DNA of 64,000 bases, taken from contig OY755237.1 of NCBI GenBank assembly GCA_963576725.1, forward strand, positions 61,495,873-61,559,872, in the 5' to 3' direction. Every line of letters starts with the position of its first letter. The stretch's first letter is position 1. Shown piece by piece: positions 13,801 to 26,006 of the stretch. Both the position numbers and the translations under genes were made by a program. The notes under the pieces were generated by a model. It was not told where the DNA came from. It ran no database searches and saw only the letters and a program-made list of their open reading frames with translations. The stretch is from Azorinus chamasolen. Its lineage: Eukaryota; Mollusca; Bivalvia; Cardiida; Solecurtidae.

Positions 13801-16800
13801 CGGCGGCGTCTGATCAGGGACTTGAATTTGTGTCTCAATCCCTATTTTTATATCTGTGCTTTATTTCTTTGAAATTTGCATTTATTGATCTCATTTCCTT
13901 ATTGTACCGAATGATTTAACAAAAACTGGATTGCAGACGACAGTTAGAAATTTGGCACCGAAAGAGTTAAAAGCGGATCTATTCTATGCGTCTGAAATGA
14001 TTTTTATCCAGTCACCAGACTTCTCTAGTGACATAATAAAGGGGGTGCAAATAAACTTAGGTTTATTAGGTTACTTCCGGTAGTAGAAGGTTTATTAGGT
14101 TAGTAGATAGGCGGAATGATTCTATAACCATGGAACTATTTTAATTTTCGGTAAATATGCATGAACATGTTGACGGAATAGATCTAACAGAAAATTCACC
14201 AATATAATTATTCAAAGAAGAAAACATAAAAATAAATAAATGGCTATAGCTGGATTCGAACCCGCGCCTGAATCTACAAAAGCCAAATCCAATCTCTCTA
14301 GAGACGTCGTGCTTACCAATTACGCCACTGAGGCCACATACAAAGTGACGTTGATTTATCAGTTTTATTAATTTAATTCACCGCTGGCGAAACGCGTTTT
14401 TGATAAAAATCAAGCCAGAGAGCAAAGATTTACAGATAAATAGTAAATATTTTCTTTTCACTCTCATAATAATTTGATTGATAAGCTCTTACATGGGCGG
14501 TGATTGTCATAGACCTAAATATAGTATGTTCAGTTCCACCGATTTATGAGTGACGTTAGCCTATCTAAAAATAGAAACCGAGACGACGGATCTCGAATTT
14601 GACCAGAGAGCCTCCGGGAGAATATTATCATGTCTGTTTGAATTAACATATCCACTCTCGATTCAAATGATCTTATTTTTCAAATTCAACCACGTTTTCC
14701 CCTCTTGTAATGTAAGTATCGAAACTATTTTCCTCTGCGGTAGCTCATTATTTACGTCTCTAGAATGGAAATGAAAAGGGAGGTCCGTTGATCGAAAACC
14801 CGCATTTTCAATGCAAATTATTTCAATATTCGTATGTTTTAAAGGTCTATGAAAAAGATATAACTAAATTGACTGGATAAATAGAATAATAGGTTAGTGC
14901 CGTAGATGGGACGCCTTTATCCGACTCGGAGAGAAAACAGTTGAGGCTCGGCAAGCCTCGCCTCAATGTTTTCTCCCCTCGTCGGATAAAGGCGTCCCAT
15001 CTACGGCACTAACCTATTATTCTCTATATACTTTATAGATAGGCGGTACTGCTTCTGAAATTTGTTAATACTCACATACATGTAATCTATCTGTGAATGG
15101 ATAATAAACAGCACATGTAACAACGAGATGTTGCACATACACGTTGTAGCAACGATGTCTTAGAAAGTCAGGCTACATATTTCCACGTGATGCAGAGCAT
15201 ATAAAGTGTCTCTTTTTACAGTGGAACCCGTATTAAGCAGCCATTAAAAAGAAGTCTATATTTTTGGATTTAGAATTTTAGATTTCTGAAACTTCCGGAT
15301 TTCTAAATCAGGTGGTAGCTTAATTCAGGACAATAGTGATACAGAAAGCTCCTAGAGGAGCTTTTTGTATCACTTTAACCCTGCATTCAGCTTAGCAGCC
15401 ACCCGCCTTTAAAGATAAGACTCCTATATTCAGTAAATGAATGACCGCTTAAGAAACTGTATTTTAAGCCCGATATTGATACATGTAGCACATCGTAAAC
15501 CGGTATCATGGCGCCCAAACGATGTCACTCTAATAACCCGTTCCCGATTGAATATTCATGTTAGAAATAATGACAGAATGAATATTGATTAGCTGAATTG
15601 TTTTTATAATGGCATATGGACACAGGGTTTGTTTTGCTATTGGTAGAAATCCGGTCTATTAAAATTTCATAAGCAAACAAAACAGACCCTGATCGGACGG
15701 CTCCTTAAGGATCCATCTGATATGAGTTTGCTCTGTTTGCAAAGGCGAGGAAAGGTGTAAATACATGTATGAGGAAAAGGGTTATCCCTTTACCTCATTA
15801 ATATTTATGCTGGAAATAATGACATCATGTATATTGATTAACTGACTTTTTATAAACTATGAATAAAGGATGTTTGTATCATGACTGAAGATATAGAATC
15901 AGATAAGGCCTATTTTATAAGCAAACAGGATAGGCCCTGTTCAGACTGCACTTACTGAAGTCATCTGACCTGGGTCTGCTGTTTGTTATGGCATAAAAGG
16001 CGTATCGATGTATTTCAAAGTTTACTTGTTTTGGATCCTTTCAAGATTTTGAGCAACTATTGATTTTGGACTCTCCAAATGAGTCGCTGAATTACTTTAC
16101 TCGGACACTATGTATCAGGATCCAAACAAATAGCAAACGCAAGACGTGTCATGCATAACCATTTCCCTGATGAATATTCATATAAGAAAAAAAATGACGT
16201 CATGAATATTAATAAGATTATATTTTATAATGGTATATGAACACAGGACATTTTAGGCTTAGGCAGAAGCTGTATAATCGGATCTATATTACACCATAAG
16301 CAAACAGAACAGACCCTGATCGGACGGCTCCAACTCTGTTTGCAGATGCGTCAAAATGCGCTTACATAAGAAAAGGGTTAACAGATTACTAAATGAAATG
16401 GAAATATGTAAAGAAATAATCAATTACCCCCTTGCATGGATAAGATTGGCAAAAAAAAGAATGTTTAGAATACAATTTTGATCCGTAATCTATAACGTTT
16501 CATATGAGTCTATAAAAGCAAAGTATGCTGTTATAAAGTTATTTGAAAACAGTGAAAGTGCCTACTGCTGTCAGTGTAAAACACCGGAAATATAAATCAA
16601 ACACAACGCTGATGTGATGGTTACTGAGATTGTCGTTCCGCCGTCTATTCCGACAGTATATCAGCACGTTTCACCACTTGTATATTACAGTGCTTGTGCA
16701 GCCATTAAATATAACTTCGCAGAAATTGTGCCTTTGTAATGAGGGTACATGTGCATTCTATTTACTCATAAAGGTCAATGTCACAGGTGGTTTTATATTG

Positions 16801-19800
16801 TTGTCCTTTTTGTCCATACCAGGAGGATTGCAATGCACAGCACGCAGATACATACTTCCAACGATAAGGTCATATGAAGGGTTAAACTCTGATCTGTTAC
16901 AATTTCACTTACTTCCGATTTGTTTTTGAGAAACATTTTACTTAGAATCAAACAGAATGGGTTCTGATGAGACGCCGAGCTACCCGGTGTCTCATCTGGA
17001 TCCATATCGCTAAGGGTTAACATCATGACAAATGTATATTTTCAAGCAGTAAATCGCCCTCAACGGTGTATAAAGGTACATTATTCTATTTTTAGATTGT
17101 GGTAATCCGCCTACGGTACCGAACGGCAGCTATACCACCGACACTGGGAATACCACGTTTGGTACTACCGCTACCTATACCTGTAAAACAGGGTACACAC
17201 TGGCAGGAGATAGCTCCATTGTGTGCTTATATAATGCAACATGGGAGCACGCTCCACCTACTTGTACAATAAAAGGTATTGGCATTTATTTACACTTTAC
17301 CCCATTGATATTCATGGAAGAAATGATGAATGCAAATACAGTTGATGAATGCAAATACAGTTGATGAATGCAAATACAGTTGAACTTCGATATCTTGGAC
17401 TTCAAGGCACCGTACAAATTATTTCGAGATAACAGATGTTTGGGTAAACCGATTTTTAATCTGAACAATATTTTAAGATCACAGCTTAATCCAGGTCTAA
17501 AGTAAAGCTGAAAGCTCCCCGAAGGAGCTGTAAGCATAACCTTCGACGTGCATTAAGCTGTCTCGTGTGTTTCTAGATATGTGTAGCGGTATATTGTAGA
17601 ACAATACAATGTGATACTTGACTAGTTACTGAACAATGATCATTCTTATCCTCTTCTTAAACTTTAATATCATTGAAGAATAATGTAAACATTGTTAATT
17701 TATATCTATCAAATTGATTATTATAGTATTATCTTTCCGTTTCATGTAGACACTGTTCGCTTAAAACTTCAAAACACAATGCATTGGCCCACGCATCCTA
17801 GTCCAAGTTGTCATTTCTAAAAGGTAGTTCTATCATTTAATATTAATTGTTATATATTTAGTCGACCTCTGCAATTACAAACTGCAGTCAAGCACTAGCC
17901 TGTCACATAACAGTATTTCACAACTGTAATACCATTAGCGTCCTTAATCTAATTATATGTGTGAAACAGATAATTAAACAGATGTGATTCATTATAGATT
18001 GCAACAGACTACAGACACCAGGAGACGGATCTGTGAGTTACACCAATAATCTCACAACCTATGGGTCAAATGCCAGCTTTACCTGTAACCCTGGTTACAC
18101 ATTGTCTCATACAAATGTTCGAAACTGCACTGCAGATGGGACGTGGAATGGAACAACACCAACCTGTAATATAAAAGGTGACTATGTCTACATTACCATA
18201 CATGCACCGAACATGTCACAATTATGGTTCATAAACGAGTGTTGCATGTAAGTATTAATCATGTTGATACAGGCCTATGTACGAACCTATAGTCCAAAAG
18301 ACTGTTCGCCACATTAACACAGCATTTAGTTGTGCACTATATGCATGCAATACTTCATTAATGTGACAACTAAATTAACAAACGTTGATACATACCTTAT
18401 AAGACATAGGTTGCTAATTTTCGAACAGTAGGAAAGTATTGCAGAGAGCTCCTACTCAACATATGGATGTTCCAAATATAAAGTTTTTGCACTTATCCAT
18501 CTGTACCTACGTACGTCCCAACAGACAGAAAGGTTTGAAGGCATTATGTCAGACGCTTCAGACAACAGTTAATTCACACTTCCACAGATTACCATCGACG
18601 AGGTAGTCATAAGGTAAAGTTTGGAATATGTGATAATTTTAAGAGAAATATGTCCTTTAGGTATTTCTGTTAAGATGCCACATGTTCTCCTTAATGCGCC
18701 TACACCATTTTACAATTATATATAGTACAACGTGTTTTATATGAAATTTCTCCTACAATGTTAATAGGATTTGCTTTTACAGATGATTAACAACCATATA
18801 AAGATGTAAATAAACAAAGAAATTATATTATCAATATCGTTTGACATTTGTGCTATAAGATATAGCATGACATGTTGTGTGTCCAACCCCTCTGAAGTTT
18901 TTTATTGGATTTGAATGAAACTTTTACAGATGAATAACATTGCTATGTCGATTGGTTATAATGGAATATCCAAGCTGTAATATGTTTGATAACCTTGTGA
19001 CGCTTTGTTGTCACAAAACACTTATACGCCGTGACTAAATGCAAGAGGCGAAATATACTGTCGACATCAGACTAGCTAAATAACAGCAATGCTTATGTTT
19101 TTCTGATGGTTAACTATAATATCACACACTTGTGTAGAAAATGGGATATGGCCAATCTATCAAACAGGAATGTACATTAACATGATAACTACAACTGATG
19201 CGTTTCATTATAGATTGTAACATATTACGAGCACCAGGAGATGGATCCGTGAGTTACACCAATAATGTCACAACCTATAGGTCAAAGGCCAGCTTTACCT
19301 GTAACCCTGGTTACACACTGTCTCATACAAATGTTCGAAACTGCACTGCAGATGGGACGTGGAATGGAACAACACCAACCTGTAATATAAAAGGTGAATA
19401 TGTTTACATTATCGCACATATACCGAACATGTCACAATTATGGTCAATAATCGAGCGTTGCCAGTAACTATGACCAATGTTGACACAGACCGATGTACGA
19501 ACCTATAGTCCAAAAGATTACTCGTCACCTTAACACAGCATTTAGTTGTGGACTATATGCATATAATACTTCATTAATGTGACAACTAAATTAACAAACG
19601 TGGATACATACCTTAAAAGACATATGTTGCTAACTTTCGTACAGTATGTAAGTACAGTAGAATCCCTCTAACGCGACCACTAGATGAATAAACATGGGTG
19701 TCTTTATAAGCAGGTGATTGCTCAATTCAGGACAAAAGTACTGCAGAAAGCTCTGTATTACTTTTGTCCTGCATTAAGCCACAACCTGCATCTAGCACCC

Positions 19801-22800
19801 ATAATTATACCTCTTTTAGGTGGTCGCATTAGCGGACTTTTACTGTATTGCAGAGAGCTCCTACTCTACATGTGTATGTTCCAACATAAAGTGTTTAGGC
19901 ATATAGTATTGCACTTATCCATCTGTACCTACGCAAATGTCTAAAGGCATTGTGTCCTACGCTTCAGACAACAGTTGGTTCACACGTCCACAGATGACTA
20001 TCCACGAGGTAATCGTAAAGGGAAGTTTTACATCTGTGGAAATTTTAAGAGAATTATGTCCTTTAGGTATTTCTGTTAAGATGCCACATGTGCTCCTTAA
20101 TTGCGCCTACAATAGTTTACAATTATATATAATACAACGTGTTTTATATGAAATTCCTCCTACAACGTTAAACGAATTTGCTTTTACAGATGATTAACCA
20201 TCACATGAATATGTAAATAAACAAAGAAATTATATTATTAATATCGTTTGACATTTGCTTTATAAGATATAGCATGGCATGTTGTGTGTCCAAACCCTCT
20301 GAAGCTTTTAATTGGATTTGAATGAAACTTTTACAGATGAATAACATTGCTATGTCGATGTGTTTATAATAAATTATTCAAACTGTGATATGTGTGATAA
20401 CATTGTGACGCTTTGTTGTAAAAAAAACACTTATACCTTATACACTGTGTCTAATTGCAAGTGGCAAATTATCCTGTCGATGTAAGCCTAGGCTAGCTTA
20501 ATAACAGCAATGTTTATTTTCTTTTCTGATGTTTATCTATAATATCACACAATTGTGTAGAAAACGGGATATATGGTCTATCAAGCAGGAATTTACTACA
20601 TGATAACTACAACTGATGCGTTTCATTATAGATTGTAACCGACTACAGACACCAGTTGATGGATCCGTGAGTTACACCAATAATGTCACAACTTATGGGT
20701 CAAAAGCCATCTTTACCTGTAACCCTGGTTACACATTGTCTCATACAAATGCTCGAAACTGCACTTCAGATGGGACGTGGAATGGGACAACACCAACCTG
20801 TAATATAAAAGGTGAGTATGTTTTAGATAATTCTGTATGTACCCAACACATGTGATTAAAACACGAGCTTTGTCTGTAGCCCTGGGACATATAAACACAC
20901 AAATATACGTACAAAGCGTTCAAAGACAAAGTCGGTCCAAAGATTGCTCTCTACCTCAGCATTTGATAACGACCAATTACATTAACATCTAATAAATCGA
21001 CAACATAACGAATTGACATAAATGCCATAGAAAGTAAGTTTTCACAAAATGTAGAAGAAACGTAACACGGAGAGCTGTTATATCTTACAGTATAATATTA
21101 TAATAAATCGTTAATATTATATGACCTAAATAGGAATACTTATATATGGAAAATAGTCAAACAGGGAGAGCCACATACGAAATGACACCGCACCAAACAC
21201 CATCAAACAAGAAACGGTATAGCCACAAGACAAAACATAACAGGACGCATCATTATGCCATCATAATTGCAACCGGTGTGTTTTATTATAGATTGTAACC
21301 GACTACAGGCACCAGGGGATGGATCCGTGAGTTACACCAATAATGTCACAACCTATCGGTCAAAAGCCAGCTTTACCTGTAACCCTGGTTACACGTTGTC
21401 ACATGCAAATGTTCGAAACTGCACTGCAGATGGGACGTGGAATGGAACAACACCAACCTGCAATATAAAAGGTGAATATGCTTTACATAATTCTGCATAT
21501 ACCTAACATGTCATAAAGTTAATCTAAACACTTGTTTGCCTTGCCTGTAACCCGGGAACGTGTAGACACACATAAACGTACCAAAAAGAACAAATTCGGT
21601 TCAAAAGTGCTCACTATCTAAATACGGCATTTGTTAACTACTACATGGAAAAGTAGTAACGTCAAGCAGGCAAAGTCACATACAAGACGCAACCACCACC
21701 AAAACACCGATAGACAGCATGACACACATACACACACACACAACCACACACCCAAACGCACACTCACACACGAGATGAACACAGAAAACACCAAGACACA
21801 CAAGAACCAGCGACAAACGTTCCACACATGAACAAAACCACAAGCACAAAGACGCAAGGCAAACAAAAGGAAGGGTGACAAAGAGAGAACCGCCTTGGCA
21901 CGGTCAGTAGCAAAAACACCACTGGGGGTTTCAACCGGTTTACGGACGTCCTAACCTCACACTTCTCTCAACGTCACCCTAGCTTTACAAATAGTGTAAA
22001 TAAAGGTATCCCCGCTGGACTTACCCACAACATAGACGACGGTGAACACAGGACAATATGTAAAACATAGCATAATAACTGTGACAATCCGTCAAATATG
22101 TACTCAATGACTTTGCTGAAGTCAGGGCACCTGCAGGTAAGCCGTTAAGGGCACGACAGGGAAAAAGTAATACATGAGTCTGGTAAGCTCATCCTGTATC
22201 CAAGTTTAAGAGTATACCATCATAGAGTACTACCCTCGGCCTGTCATCGCGCAAGCAAAGAGGGAAGCGTAGCTGCCGACTGTAAAAGGGTCGATAACCA
22301 AACATGCAGTGCGTTGCAGTATAATAGGATCATAACCTTTCTTTTTAAATGTTTTAATGCGTTTAATAAACAAATCATGAAAATGGATATGACCCCGAAT
22401 TTTCCTAAGTTTGTAGATAACATCCCCATAAAAGTCTGGTTGAGAAATGCCTTGTTGCTGTAACGTCCGTAGATTGCAATTATATTTACTAATGAGTGGT
22501 AAATTTCGATAATAAAATTTAGAAAAAGTTTTCCGAAGTTTGTGATATCTGTAACCTTGCTTAAGAAGTTTATCAGTTATAACTAAATTACGTCTGTTAA
22601 AATCTTCAAGCAAAGAACAGGCTCGGGCAAACCTAATAAGTTGAGAAATATAAACCCCATAAGATGTAGAACGTGGCACATCTCCATCTAGAAAAGGATA
22701 ATTAACAATTTTAAAATTAAAATCTTCTCTTTTATCGTATATTTTGGACGAAACTTTATCATTTGTAATTGAAAGATTCAAATCTAAAAATGAAGCTATA

Positions 22801-25800
22801 ATGTCAGATTGATTCGCTTTGTTTAAAGACAGTTCTTTTGGGTAAATTGAAGAAATCATAGTATCAAAATAAGGATTATCTAATTTCAAAATATCGTCTA
22901 AATACCTTGAAGTTTTATTAAAAGCATTAACAATATTAACAATATCGGTCTGTGTATCAGGTTTTAAGCTAAGCATAAAATCCCTCTCATAGCAATACAA
23001 AAACAAATCTGCAACAAGAGGGGCACAATTTGTACCCATGGGTATACCAACAACTTGACGATATACATGTATGGTATCCCCATAACGCACAAATATACCA
23101 TCTAAAAGAAAGGTAAGAGATCTACAAACATCAAGGCAAGTCCACATTGTGTAATGTTCAACTTCTGAATTCGAAAAGAATGAACGTTGAACATTACAAG
23201 CAATGAACATTTTGTTTTCTCTGGTAAAGGTTTTTTCTATTAATTTAATAAGTTTATCCTTTATAAGATGGTGAGGTAGAGTAGTATAGAGTGTAGAGAA
23301 ATCATAAGAGCTCAGTAAAGAAATGTTATACTGTTCATTTTCAAGTTTTGTTAAAACATCATTCGAATTTTTTATGGACCAAAAAACATTAATACCAGAA
23401 TTTTCATATATTTTATCACAGTAGCGTTTTACATTTTCTTTGATCGTAGTAAGACAGGACGTCAAAAGCATAGATAATTTAGTAATACCATAAAATTCCA
23501 CTGATTCGATAGCATGATTAATAGAAGTAAATGGGTAGATCTACAAAATATAAAACATTCTTCTATTTTAACATACTTAAATAACAGAAAGTTCAGTTAT
23601 CTTACCATAAAATTCCACTGATTCGATAGCATGATTAATAGACATATGTAATTGAAAGTAAATGGGTAGATCTACAAAATATAAAACATTCTTCTATTTT
23701 AACATACTTAAATAACAGAAAGTTCAGTTATCTATTCAGAATTTATTTTATCATATGACACTGTAAAGTATAATATTATGATAATTCGATAACGTTTCAT
23801 GAGGTTAATAAGAATATGGTGCGTTTCATTATAGATTGTAACCGACTACAGGCGCCAGGACATGGGTCTGTAAGTTACACCAATAATGTCACAACCTATG
23901 GGGCTAAAGCCAGCTTTATCTGTAACCCTGGTTACACACTGTCTCATACAACTGTTCGAAACTGCACTGCAGACGGGATGTGGAATGGAACAACACCAAC
24001 CTGCACTATAAAAGGTGAATATGCTTTACATAATTCTGCATATACCTAACATATCATAAAGTTAATCTAAACACTTGTTTGCCTTGCCTGTAACCCGGGA
24101 ACGTGTAGACACACATAAACGTACCAAAAAGAACAAATTCGGTTCAAAAGTGCTCACTATCTAAACACGGCATTTGTTAACTACCACATACCATAAAATT
24201 CCACTGATTCGATAGCATGATTAATAGACATATGTAATTGAAAGTAAATGGGTAGATCTACAAAATACAAAAATGCTTCTATTTTAACATACTTAAATAA
24301 CAGAAAGTGCAGTTATCTATTCAGAATTTATGTTATCATATGACACTGTACAGTATAATATTATGATAATTCGATAACGTTTCATGATGTTAATAAGAAT
24401 ATGGTGCATTTCATTATAGATTGTAACCGACTACAGGCGCCAGGACATGGGTCTGTAAGTTACACCAATAATGTCACAACCTATGGGACTAAAGCCAGCT
24501 TTATCTGTAACGCTGGTTACACACTGTCTCATACAACTGTTCGAAACTGCACTGCAGATGGGACGTGGAATGGAACGACACCAACCTGTAATATAAAAGG
24601 TGAATATGTTTTAAATAATTCTACATACACCAAACATGTCACTGATTTGATCCGAATACGGGGTTTTCCTCTAGCCCCTGAACACGAAGACACACACACA
24701 AAGACATGTTTGGTCGCTACCAAAACTCGACCTTTCAAAACGACTACCTACAGTAAAGATACACTAAATCGACAACATAATGAATAGATATAGATGCCAT
24801 TAAAAGCAAGTGGTTACAAAATGCAGAAGTATAGAAACACGGAAAGCTCAAGCTTAGCATACTTATATAACAGAAAGTGCAAGTTTCTATTCAGAATTTA
24901 ATTAATCATATTACACTGTACAGTATAATATGTTTAATCATTAATGATTCATGCTCTAAATAGAAATATATATTTTCATCATAACTGTAACTGGTGCGTC
25001 CAATTGTAGATTGTAACCGACTGCAGGCGCCAGGACATGGATCTGTGAGTTACACAATGAATATCACAACTTATGGGTCAAAAGCCAGCTTTACCTGTAG
25101 CCCTGGTTACACGTTGTCACATATGAATGTTCGAAACTGCACTGCGAACGGGACTTGGAATGGAACAACACCAATTTGCAATATAAAGGGTTTGTAGACA
25201 GAAAGTATCTATCATCAAAAGAGTAAACTTTTTCCTTCATGTAAATGTGTTTACACACATTTGCAAATAGAGGAGACCTGGATCAGACGGCTCTTATAGG
25301 AGCCGTCTGAGAAGGATCTGCTCTGTTTGCTAATGGAATTTGAAAGATCTGTTTATTTACTTTCTAAAATTACTATAACTTTCCACATTCCATATTTCGT
25401 TATAACTATTCTGTCCATGAATATTTATTAGATATCGAATTTTGGAATAAACATACAACAGGGAAATGGTTAAGGAAAAAGGAGAAACTGACTAATCTTA
25501 GAATTGATGTTGACATGAACTTTCTGCCAACCTCGGGGATTTGGTCAGAAAGTTGAATGTTAACCTTTAATCTATGAATGAAAGAAATGACATTATGGAC
25601 AATAATCGGATACATTTTAAACAAGATGTGTTTGTGAAACACTATGCCCCCTCATATATTTGACCTCTGACCTTGACCTCTGACCTTGACCTTGACATAT
25701 CACCCCTCAAAATGTGCAGCCTCATGAGATACACAAGCATGCCAAATATCAAGTCTCTATCTCTACTGGTCCAAAAGTTATGGCCAATGTTAAAGTCGGC

Positions 25801-25974
25801 GATTTGACCCATATATTTGACCTCTGACCTTGAAGGATGACCTTGACCTTGACACGTCACCCCTCAAAATGTGCGGCTTCATGAGATACATATGTATGCC
25901 AAATATCAAGTCTCTATCTATACTGGCTCAAAAGTTATGACCAATGTTAAAGTTGCTGACAAACAAACAGACAA

Positions 25975-26006
<32 letters not shown>

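Larger units (their letters stand above)
13041..17095. repeat. Intron 6 repeats (4 kb): MITEs, hairpins, tRNA-like element
   Basis: Contents in order: a subfamily-A TA-type element at 13074-13349 with an extra partial arm; a hairpin at 13426-13506; a TTAA subfamily-H element at 13671-13970 (centre CAGACGCTGCATTTTCACGG...CGGCGTCTGATC); a tRNA-like stretch and a large hairpin (listed separately); a TA-type element at about 15219-15461; three subfamily-E elements at about 15536-15785, 15784-16015 and 16155-16383; and an AAACAGAATGGGTTCTGATG relative at about 16857-17023. Between 16383 and 16857 I see nothing but AT-rich sequence. Confidence 0.75.

Noticed and set aside
17870..17905. Possible start of a sushi exon (AATTACAAACTGCAGTCAAG)
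   Set aside because: The similarity covers under 30 bases, with no acceptor and no continuing frame.
21618..21881. Minus-strand frame rich in Cys/Val, also seen at 63241-63459
   Set aside because: It is the antisense of the CA-rich retroelement 3' end and has no domain pattern.
22244..22429. Second open frame on the minus strand inside the reverse-transcriptase region
   Set aside because: It overlaps the RT frame, has no motif of its own, and is a shadow frame.
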